From the NCBI GenBank assembly GCA_038214535.1, contig JBBQRS010000142.1, positions 1 through 10,349 of the forward strand: 10,349 bases of DNA, given 5' to 3'. Below, piece by piece: positions 5,656 through 10,349 of the stretch. Position numbers and translations under genes: made by a program. The stretch is from JBBQRS01 sp038214535. Its GTDB lineage: Bacteria > Chloroflexota > Anaerolineae > CG2-30-64-16. Each line of letters opens with the position of its first letter. Within the stretch, counting starts at the first letter, position 1. A model generated the notes under the pieces. It was not told the DNA's origin, ran no database searches, and saw only the letters and a list, made by a program, of their open reading frames with translations.

Positions 5656-5745
5656 CGGTGCAATTGATTGGGTGATCGGTAGCGTTTCTGAGAGACCTCG
5701 CATGATTGGGGGCATCGAGTCTCTTCGGTTGCCCAAGGTGCTCGT

Positions 5746-5886
5746 TCATTCTCCCAATGGTAGCAGATGTTGGCCCGCATCCGCGGGGCCGGACTTTTGC
5801 GCTTGCTTGAAGGTGACGGCGGTGGGGGGCATCTTCGGCTCCGCGCCGTTGAGCAGGTCGGCCACGGTGAGGATTTGCAGCCGGGG
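5746..5886 (-). pseudogene. 3'-terminal remnant of a second methyltransferase gene
   Basis: Read on the minus strand in frame, this 47-codon piece encodes PRLQILTVADLLNG to GQHLLPLGE-stop, the same 46 C-terminal residues as the full-length methyltransferase at 6701-8452 (residues 538-583), with only two differences (GF to HL near the end). The first 116 bases are identical to the intact gene except for one base (5788). The final 27 bases encode almost the same peptide with different codons and a different stop (TGA instead of TAA). It has no start and begins exactly at the HEPN stop codon. It is therefore the tail of a related but distinct allele, left by recombination or by insertion of the MNT/HEPN pair. 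Confidence 0.85.
5771..5886. repeat. 116-bp direct repeat, left copy
   Basis: It matches 6726-6841 with one mismatch (G5788 against A6743), at a spacing of 955 bp. The two copies flank the MNT/HEPN gene pair. The left copy ends one base before the HEPN stop codon. Confidence 0.9.
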
Positions 5887-6288
5887 TTAACCAACTGCGT
5901 CTTTCAGACAGTCACCGGCCCAGCGCCGGGCAGCGACGACCATTTCCTCTAAGTCCTGTGGATCAAGCATTGTCGCCTCGACCTCGATCTCATCATAACG
6001 CAACATGACGGCGCACGGGCTCAGGGAGGCGAGTTGATCGGCTGATAGTGATGACGCGATCTGATGTTGGTCGAGGATAGCTCGGAGGAGCACAAGGTCG
6101 TGCGTGCGGCCAAACTCGATCCGATGATAAAACAGGACGGCCTTGAAGCACTTCTCAATAGCCTGTTGCGCGTGAAAACAGATGATCGAGGGGTGTATCC
6201 CAGCGGCCTGACGGAGCACTGTGAAAGCCGCAATGTCCCTGTCTGCCATGCGCAGCATCAAGGCGGCTTCCTCAAGGTGCGGCTTCAT
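5887..6288 (-). CDS. HEPN-domain protein (partner of MNT)
   Basis: A 133-residue protein read from the ATG at 6288. FHAQQAIEKCFKAVLF (38-53), RTHDLVLL (61-68) and LSPCAVMLRYDE (89-100) are the three recognisable blocks of the PF05168-type HEPN domain, a four-helix bundle. Many HEPN proteins are RNases in toxin-antitoxin or defence systems. The Rx4-6H catalytic motif of the HepT branch is not visible here; Arg97 in the LRYDE block has no following His, so nuclease activity is uncertain. The gene overlaps the upstream MNT gene by 17 bases in another frame, the usual arrangement for an MNT/HEPN pair, which suggests co-expression and complex formation. An in-frame extension to 6381 only reads the MNT gene out of frame. 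Its stop codon abuts the methyltransferase remnant. The length is normal, so it is not truncated. Confidence 0.85.
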   Translation of the reverse strand: MKPHLEEAALMLRMADRDIAAFTVLRQAAGIHPSIICFHAQQAIEKCFKAVLFYHRIEFGRTHDLVLLRAILDQHQIASSLSADQLASLSPCAVMLRYDEIEVEATMLDPQDLEEMVVAARRWAGDCLKDAVG

Positions 6289-6592
6289 ACAGCACTTTCC
6301 CCTCGCGGTTGGCCCAGTAGATGACGGTGCCGGGGACTTCCCCGCGGCGTCGGGCCTCGGCTTCCGAGAAGACCAGCACATCTACGCCCGCGCCGATCTG
6401 GCCGATGGCGCGGCGCAGCCGGACGCTTTCCGCATATTTGTCGGGGTTGCCCGGAAAGATCACCATGAAGTCCAGATCAGAGTCCGGTGATGCGTCGCCG
6501 CGCGCATATGAGCCGAACAGGATCACCTTGCTCGGGCGCGACGCCCCAACAATTCGTTGCACGGCCCCGTCAATCGCGTTCTGGCTGATCAT
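6272..6592 (-). CDS. MNT-type minimal nucleotidyltransferase (MntA-like)
   Basis: A 106-residue protein read from the ATG at 6592, with GGAG five bases before it; the frame is open to 6667, but that extension translates intergenic sequence. VILFGSYARGDASPDSDLDF (23-42) is the DNA polymerase beta-like nucleotidyltransferase signature: the GSYARG loop (27-32) and the metal-binding Asp39 and Asp41. VDVLVF (70-75) supplies the third acidic residue, Asp71. The minimal size fits the MNT group, which pairs with HEPN proteins; in studied MntA/HepT systems the nucleotidyltransferase is the antitoxin and silences HEPN by AMPylation. That role is inferred here from motif and order. It is first in a two-gene unit with the HEPN gene. 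The pair lies downstream of the methyltransferase on the same strand, separated by a short heptamer array, and between 116-bp direct repeats. Confidence 0.88.
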   Translation of the reverse strand: MISQNAIDGAVQRIVGASRPSKVILFGSYARGDASPDSDLDFMVIFPGNPDKYAESVRLRRAIGQIGAGVDVLVFSEAEARRRGEVPGTVIYWANREGKVLYEAAP

Positions 6593-6664
6593 CTCGTCTC
6601 CAAATCTGTCATAGCCGGATTGTGCCCCAAGATCGCCCGTAACACAAACGAATATGCACAGGGA

Positions 6665-6697
6665 CACGTATCACGTCTTCACGCCCCACGTTTCACG
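6665..6697 (-). repeat. Short CGTGnnn heptamer array
   Basis: On the minus strand CGTG recurs five times at steps of 7, 7, 8 and 7 bases, starting three bases after the methyltransferase stop codon. It is a different family from the octamer arrays but has the same placement just behind a gene end. Confidence 0.6.
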
Positions 6698-6700
6698 TTT

Positions 6701-8452
6701 TTACTCCCCCAGAGGCAGAAAGCCCTGGCCCGCATCCGCGGGACCGGACTTTTGCGCTTGCTTGAAGGTGACGGCGGTGGGGGGCATCTTCGGCTCCGCG
6801 CCGTTGAGCAGGTCGGCCACGGTGAGGATTTGCAGCCGGGGATAGTCGCGGTTCCAGCCGGGGGAGTGATAGACGCCCGCGGCGGCGGCTTCGGCGAGCA
6901 TCTCCTTCGAGGGGTTCTCCAGCGTGATGAAGAGGCCCAGGGCCACCTCGTCGCGGGCGAGGACGCCGCGCAGATCGCGGATGTCACCCGCCTTGACGTG
7001 CCCGCTCTTGACCTGCACCGCGGCGCGCTTCGCCTTGCCGGTGCTGTCGTCCATGAAGAGGATCACGCCGTCAATCCCCTGATCGGCCCCCTTCTTCCCC
7101 GTCTTGCCGCCGTCGCCGCCCACCGGCCGCGCCTCGATCAGCGAGAGCGCCCACCACTGGAACTGGTAGCGTTCGTTGTCTACGCTGGCGAGCTGGCGCG
7201 CGGCCGCGAGGTCCTGCGGCTCGCCCTTCACGTCGTAGTCCTTCTTCGGCTCCAGCGCGTAGGCGGCCTTGAGACGGTTCTTCATCAGCGAGATGGAGAG
7301 GTGCGTGATGTCAATGCCGATCCAGCGGCGGCCCAACTGCTGCGCGGCGGCGACCGTAGTGCCGCAGCCGCAGAACGGGTCGAGCACCACATCGCCGGGG
7401 TTGCTGGATGCCGCGATGATGCGTTCCAGCAGCGCGACCGGCTTCTGCGTGGGGTAGCCGAGGCGTTCGGCGGCTTGCGCGCTAATTGGAGGGATGTCAT
7501 CCCAGATGTCCTGTAATGGAACGCCAGGCATTTCGTCCGCAAACAACATGAGGCGCGGCGCACCTGTCTCGCGATGCACCAAACGGCCTTGTTTAGCGAA
7601 ATCGGTCAAATTGCCTTTTGAGAACGCCCAATATCGTCCTTTGTATGGAATGACGCTTCGATACTCCCAACCTTCGAGCGGCGAAAGATATTCTTCGCTC
7701 AAATCGGCTTCCCACCGAACGCCCTTTCCAATACGTCGTTTCACGAGCCAGGGATACGAGGTATCTCCTCCTGGTTTTGCAGCTGTCAGATCAGCTTCTT
7801 TATAGCGCCGACCATCAGAACTAACGTGTCGGTACTCTGTCTCCAAGTATGTAGCCGAATAGGGTACATAGCCGGCGTTCCAGATGCGATTTTCTGTCTT
7901 GCCATACATCAAGACAACATCATGAATCTTACCCAGACGATTCATGCCCTGGCGCGTATCGCTGTGGGCACTTGAACGCTGCCAGATAACTTCATTCACG
8001 AAGTTTTGGACTCCAAAAATCGCGTCCAGCACGATCTTCAGGTAGTGGCTGGCGGTGGGGTCGCAGTGAAGGTAGAGGCTGCCGGTGGGCTTGAGGACGC
8101 GGTGCAGCTCGACGAGGCGGGCCGCCATGTTCACCAGATAGGCCATCATCTGGTTCGTCCCCAGGAACCCGCGCAGCGCGCTCATCATATCACTGACCTT
8201 CGTGTCGCCGTGAAATACCAACCCCTGATAGGTGGTCTCGGCGTCCGGCCCCCAGTGCCACGTGTCGTCGAAGGCGGTGATCTGCGCCTCCGACTCGCGC
8301 CCGCTCTCGTCGCGGAAGAGCACGTTATACGACCGGTTCGAGTTGAACGGCGGGTCGAGGTAGACCAGGTCTATGCTGGCGTCGTCAATGTGCTCGCGCA
8401 GGATGGGCAGGTTATCGCCGTAGAACAGGGTGTTGCGGTCGATGGGTAGCAT
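6701..8452 (-). CDS. DNA methyltransferase fused to a C-terminal Mrr-like nuclease domain
   Basis: A 583-residue protein. DLVYLDPPFNSN (28-39) is catalytic motif IV and VVLDPFCGCGTTVAAA (355-370) is the AdoMet-binding motif I. The order IV before I makes it a beta-class amino-methyltransferase (N6-adenine or N4-cytosine), like type III Mod subunits. Residues about 148-321 lie where the target recognition region is expected. After residue 430, KKGADQGIDGVILF (453-466, Asp461) and AAVQVKSGH (477-485, Gln480, Lys482) give a PD-(D/E)XK nuclease of the Mrr type, followed by AGDIRDLRGVLARDEVALGL, usual for that family. One chain could therefore both mark and cut DNA, or restrict modified DNA. The recognition region is near 50% GC (29-30 of 60 in samples) against 38-45 of 60 in the flanks, a sign of allele exchange. 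The Shine-Dalgarno is weak. The C-terminal 46 codons are duplicated at 5746-5886. No separate Res subunit is present. Confidence 0.9.
   Translation of the reverse strand: MLPIDRNTLFYGDNLPILREHIDDASIDLVYLDPPFNSNRSYNVLFRDESGRESEAQITAFDDTWHWGPDAETTYQGLVFHGDTKVSDMMSALRGFLGTNQMMAYLVNMAARLVELHRVLKPTGSLYLHCDPTASHYLKIVLDAIFGVQNFVNEVIWQRSSAHSDTRQGMNRLGKIHDVVLMYGKTENRIWNAGYVPYSATYLETEYRHVSSDGRRYKEADLTAAKPGGDTSYPWLVKRRIGKGVRWEADLSEEYLSPLEGWEYRSVIPYKGRYWAFSKGNLTDFAKQGRLVHRETGAPRLMLFADEMPGVPLQDIWDDIPPISAQAAERLGYPTQKPVALLERIIAASSNPGDVVLDPFCGCGTTVAAAQQLGRRWIGIDITHLSISLMKNRLKAAYALEPKKDYDVKGEPQDLAAARQLASVDNERYQFQWWALSLIEARPVGGDGGKTGKKGADQGIDGVILFMDDSTGKAKRAAVQVKSGHVKAGDIRDLRGVLARDEVALGLFITLENPSKEMLAEAAAAGVYHSPGWNRDYPRLQILTVADLLNGAEPKMPPTAVTFKQAQKSGPADAGQGFLPLGE
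6726..6841. repeat. 116-bp direct repeat, right copy
   Basis: This is the intact copy, inside the 3' end of the methyltransferase gene. It matches 5771-5886 with one mismatch. The copies diverge abruptly on both sides. Confidence 0.9.
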
Positions 8453-8463
8453 AGCGTAAGTTT

Positions 8464-8697
8464 ACCACCAAGACACGAAGGACACCAAGGGGGCGGAGGA
8501 GCAGAGGAGCGGAGGAGAACTCAACCTGGATGCGCACGCGGAGACGCGGAGGACGCGGAGAAGAAGGAAATCCTCCGCGTTCTCCGCGTCGGCCCGTTCG
8601 CATCTGAGGATGCTCACTCCTCTGCTCCTCTGCTCCTCTGCTCCTCCGCTCCTCTGCTCCTCCGCTCCTCCGCTCCCTACCTACTTGTTTCCCTAAT
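8464..8697. repeat. Octamer-periodic low-complexity array B
   Basis: The gap between the methyltransferase start and the C39-like gene holds no gene. A purine-rich left part (ACACGAAG, GAGGAGCA, GAGGAGCG) is mirrored by a pyrimidine-rich right part: seven units of TCCTCTGC or TCCTCCGC in exact 8-bp register from 8618 to 8673, then TCCCTACC, TACTTGTT, TCCCTAAT. The last unit contains the stop codon of the C39-like gene. A degenerate copy of the 714-749 hairpin lies at about 8596-8613. Confidence 0.8.
8543..8590. repeat. 19-bp imperfect inverted repeat within array B
   Basis: GACGCGGAGGACGCGGAGA (8543-8561) pairs with CCTCCGCGTTCTCCGCGTC (8572-8590) with two mismatches around a 10-base loop. 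It sits between two minus-strand genes and could terminate the C39-like transcript, but there is no T-tract. Confidence 0.6.
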
Positions 8698-9394
8698 CCG
8701 GGAGGATCTCGATGCCCTTGAAGCCGAAGTAGCGGAAGGCCTTCTCGAATTCGGCGTACTTGATGTAGCGGTTGTGGCCTTTGGGGCCGCCGCCTTTATA
8801 AAAACCCCACGCGCTGCCGTCAAAGACGTACGGATCATCCATGATGACCCATTTCCCGTCCGCGCTGATGCCCTTGACCACGACGAAGTGGCCGGAGGTG
8901 TAGTCGTGGAACCGGCCGTAGCGCTGCGCCGGGGCGGCCGCGGGCGTGAGGTAATCCGCGCCCTTGCCGATGTAGCCCATGTAGAGGATCGCGAGCACCG
9001 GGTGGTCGCGCGTGGCGACCGCCGCCTTGAGGTCCAGCATTGTGGTTGTGGTCTTGTAGTCCACGTCCCAGTGATCGAGCGCGCGATACGCGTCGTTGTA
9101 GTCCGTCCCCCGGCATGACTTCCCGCTGAGATAGGCCCGCACGTCCGAGATCGCGATCCAGGTGTCCTTCGCATAGCCGATGGCGGCTGCGAAGACGGCG
9201 GGGCCGCAGTCGGCGGTCTTGCATGCGCCGGAATCCCACGAGCCCTGGTAGCGGTAGTAGTAGGTATCCGCGATAGTCACGGGGCCATCGCCGCGCGGGG
9301 CCGCGAGGGCAGCCGGCGCGCCCACCGCGGCGCACAGGATGACGATCAGCAACGCGCCGCGCAGCAGCGTGGATCGAACGGCGGGGTATTTCAC
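8693..9394 (-). CDS. Secreted C39-like (papain-fold) cysteine peptidase
   Basis: A 233-residue protein read from a GTG; AGGAG lies seven bases before it. Residues 1-32 are a typical signal peptide: basic start, hydrophobic core LLRGALLIVILCAAV, and cleavage near PAALAAP. The mature part has TADCGPAVFAAAIGYA (60-75) with the likely nucleophile Cys63, GHFVVVKGI (168-176) with His169, and WVIMDDPY (182-189) with Asp186 or Asp187. This Cys-His-Asp order and spacing is that of the peptidase C39-like (C39_2) family. There is no ABC transporter domain or bacteriocin gene nearby, so it is not a bacteriocin exporter; a secreted housekeeping or nutritional peptidase is more likely, substrate unknown. 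Extra cysteines (58 and 94) might form a disulfide. A TAAAAT box at 9433-9438 may be its promoter -10. Its stop codon falls in an octamer array. Confidence 0.75.
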   Translation of the reverse strand: MKYPAVRSTLLRGALLIVILCAAVGAPAALAAPRGDGPVTIADTYYYRYQGSWDSGACKTADCGPAVFAAAIGYAKDTWIAISDVRAYLSGKSCRGTDYNDAYRALDHWDVDYKTTTTMLDLKAAVATRDHPVLAILYMGYIGKGADYLTPAAAPAQRYGRFHDYTSGHFVVVKGISADGKWVIMDDPYVFDGSAWGFYKGGGPKGHNRYIKYAEFEKAFRYFGFKGIEILPD

Positions 9395-9432
9395 AGAGAC
9401 GCTCCTATCATGAGGCAGGCATCGGCGGTGCT

Positions 9433-9438
9433 ATTTTA
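9433..9438 (-). promoter_or_regulatory. Possible -10 box for the C39-like gene
   Basis: TAAAAT on the minus strand, about 40 bases before the GTG at 9394, is the only AT-rich hexamer in GC-rich surroundings. No convincing -35 lies at 17 bp; a TTGTTT at 15 bp is weak. Confidence 0.35.
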
Positions 9439-9501
9439 CCATGACGCAGGGGGAAACAAGTAGGACATCAGGGGGTGGAGGGGCAGAGGAAAAAGGCGAT
9501 T

Positions 9502-9588
9502 CTCCCTCACCCTAACCCTCTCCCTTTGGGAGAGGGAACCAGACCCGTGCGCTCCCTCTCCCAAAGGGAGAGGGCCGGGGTGAGGGGG
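9502..9588. repeat. Mirrored pair of REP-like palindromes (copies 4 and 5)
   Basis: Copy 4 (9502-9536) is in reverse orientation (CTCCCTCACCCTAACCCTCT, then CCCTTTGGGAGAGGG). Copy 5 (9552-9588) is forward (CTCCCTCTCCCAAAGGGAGA, then GGGCCGGGGTGAGGGGG). Each forms its own hairpin, and the two can also pair with each other. They lie in the gap between msrB and the C39-like gene; no gene was found in that gap. Confidence 0.85.
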
Positions 9589-9591
9589 CAC

Positions 9592-9690
9592 TTCTCCTTG
9601 TTTCCCTTGTCTCCTTGTCTACTTCCTCTTCTTCGTTACTTCGTGGTGAATTTCCTTCTTGGAGCACTTGGTGTCCTGGTGGTGAATCTT
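9592..9690. repeat. Octamer-periodic low-complexity array C
   Basis: A pyrimidine-rich run (CTCCTTGT, TTCCCTTG, TCTCCTTG, TCTACTTC) passes into CTTCGTTACTTCGTGGTGAA and CTTGGTGTCCTGGTGGTGAA steps. It is the same family as arrays A and B, with the same CTTCGTGGT end. It lies 45 bases downstream of the msrB stop. Confidence 0.7.
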
Positions 9691-9734
9691 CCCTGCCGCC
9701 GGCACGCGCGATCTGCCCGGCGCGCGCCGTAGCC

Positions 9735-10124
9735 CTATGGCGCGAGCGGCGCGGGCAAGGGCTGCCCCTCCGGCACGAAGCGGATGGACAGCGAGTTGAC
9801 GCACTCGCGCGTGTTCTTTGCGGTCAGCCGTTCGCCCACGAACTCATGCCCCAGGTGGCCGTCGCAGTGGGCGCAGCGGATTTCCGTGCGCCGTCCATCG
9901 GGGTCGCGCAAGAGCCGGATTGCCCCCGGATAGCTATCGTCGAACGCCGGCCAGCCGCAGCCCGCATCGAACTTGCTCTGCGCGGAGAATAGCGGGGTGT
10001 TGCAACGCCGGCAGATGTATGTCCCCGGTCGGTAGAAGTCGTCGTATTCCCCGGTGAAGGGCCGCTCCGTCCCGTGGTGGATGATGACGCGGGCTTCTTC
10101 GGGGGTGAGGTCATTCCATGCCAT
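9735..10124 (-). CDS. msrB: Peptide-methionine (R)-S-oxide reductase MsrB
   Basis: A 129-residue protein, normal for free-standing MsrB. It reduces the R epimer of methionine sulfoxide in proteins, in the cytoplasm, using thioredoxin. YICRRCNTPLFSAQSKFDAG (36-55) and RCAHCDGHLGHEF (83-95) provide the two CxxC zinc pairs (Cys38, Cys41, Cys84, Cys87). GCGWPAF (55-61) and RECVNSLSIRF (106-116) are family signatures, with Cys108 as the catalytic cysteine; Glu107 replaces the aromatic or His often found before it. The ATG at 10124 is preceded by AGGAG with good spacing; the frame is open to 10196, but that part lacks family sequence. The C-terminus ends in a short Pro-rich tail. It appears to be a single-gene unit, bordered by repeat arrays on both sides and unrelated to the defence genes. 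Confidence 0.97.
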   Translation of the reverse strand: MAWNDLTPEEARVIIHHGTERPFTGEYDDFYRPGTYICRRCNTPLFSAQSKFDAGCGWPAFDDSYPGAIRLLRDPDGRRTEIRCAHCDGHLGHEFVGERLTAKNTRECVNSLSIRFVPEGQPLPAPLAP

Positions 10125-10196
10125 GTCACTCTCCTGTCTGTGTTTGCGGATGAGCATATCACGGTTGCCGCCGGCGCACAGTGACCGGCTCGACAA

Positions 10197-10349
10197 TTAG
10201 ACAAGGAAACAAGTAGACAGGTAGGCAAGGGGAGGAGCGGAGGGGCGGAGGAGGGGGAGGCGAGTCACGCGGATGAGCGGGGAGGGCCGGCAAAAAAAAA
10301 AATAAATAACCCCACACCCCCGCGCCCCCAGCGCCAACACGGGTGGGGG
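10197..10349. repeat. Octamer-periodic array D and low-complexity right edge
   Basis: AGACAAGG, AAACAAGT, AGACAGGT, AGGCAAGG, GGAGGAGC, GGAGGGGC continue the octamer family on the purine-rich strand to about 10260. An A11 run (10292-10302) followed by AT-rich bases and C-rich DNA closes the window. Read on the minus strand, a GC-rich stretch followed by the T-run could be a terminator for a gene beyond the edge; this is weak. No gene is seen. Confidence 0.55.

Noticed and set aside
5564..5890. 108-residue plus-strand ORF
   Set aside because: It is the antisense of the methyltransferase remnant and of the protease promoter region; its last part equals another shadow ORF at 6654-6845.
5771..6841. 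Insertion sequence or composite transposon between the 116-bp repeats
   Set aside because: The repeats are direct, lie in a coding 3' end, and no transposase or terminal inverted repeats are seen; only the two MNT/HEPN genes lie between.
6557..7516. 319-residue plus-strand ORF opposite the methyltransferase
   Set aside because: Antisense shadow of the methyltransferase 3' half; the minus frame has catalytic motifs.
8618..8697. Possible CRISPR array in the CTCCTCTG repeats
   Set aside because: Units are 8 bp in direct tandem with no spacers, and no cas gene is present.
9475..9732. 85-residue plus-strand ORF between the peptidase gene and msrB
   Set aside because: Consists of translated palindromic repeats (PHPNPLPLGEG, SLSQRERAG) and octamer DNA.

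Overview
The window looks like a chromosomal accessory region of a GC-rich bacterium. Most starts have a clear Shine-Dalgarno sequence, and two sigma70-type promoters are visible. The GC-rich genes, the dispersed CTCCCTCTCCC-nnn-GGGAGAGGG palindromes and the degenerate 7-8 bp intergenic arrays recall Chloroflexota genomes. That assignment is inference from style and no marker gene here proves it.

Positions 1-3544 (plus strand, very GC-rich) read like the late, tail-side end of a prophage or domesticated phage. They hold an SGNH-hydrolase domain cut by the window edge, a protein resembling phage head-tail connector/adaptor proteins, a small orphan ORF, a tail-fibre-like structural protein, and a compact CHAT/caspase-fold protein (His65/Cys101) with a C-terminal coiled coil. 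Host-type palindromes and octamer arrays sit between these genes. One palindrome has entered a reading frame and another supplies a Shine-Dalgarno, which suggests long residence in the chromosome.

Positions 3545-8452 form a conflict (defence/toxin) island, nearly all on the minus strand and in part at about 50% GC. Read from right to left it contains: a single-chain DNA methyltransferase fused to an Mrr-like PD-(D/E)XK nuclease; an MNT nucleotidyltransferase/HEPN pair; a 46-codon remnant of a second methyltransferase 3' end; and a two-gene operon of an SDH-family Clp-fold serine protease overlapping a MazF/PemK-like toxin by one base. A plus-strand 96-aa orphan with its own near-consensus promoter runs into the toxin gene tail to tail. 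The MNT/HEPN pair lies between 116-bp direct repeats of the methyltransferase 3' end, a footprint of recombination.

Positions 8453-10349 carry a 230-bp octamer-repeat intergenic region, a secreted C39-like cysteine peptidase, an intergenic region with a mirrored pair of palindromes plus another octamer array, and msrB (methionine-R-sulfoxide reductase). These two genes look like ordinary host genes. The right edge is low-complexity DNA with no gene seen.

Most worth following up: the solo CHAT protein at the end of the phage-like block, the protease-MazF operon, and the 116-bp direct repeat whose remnant encodes the same C-terminus with differently spelled last codons.
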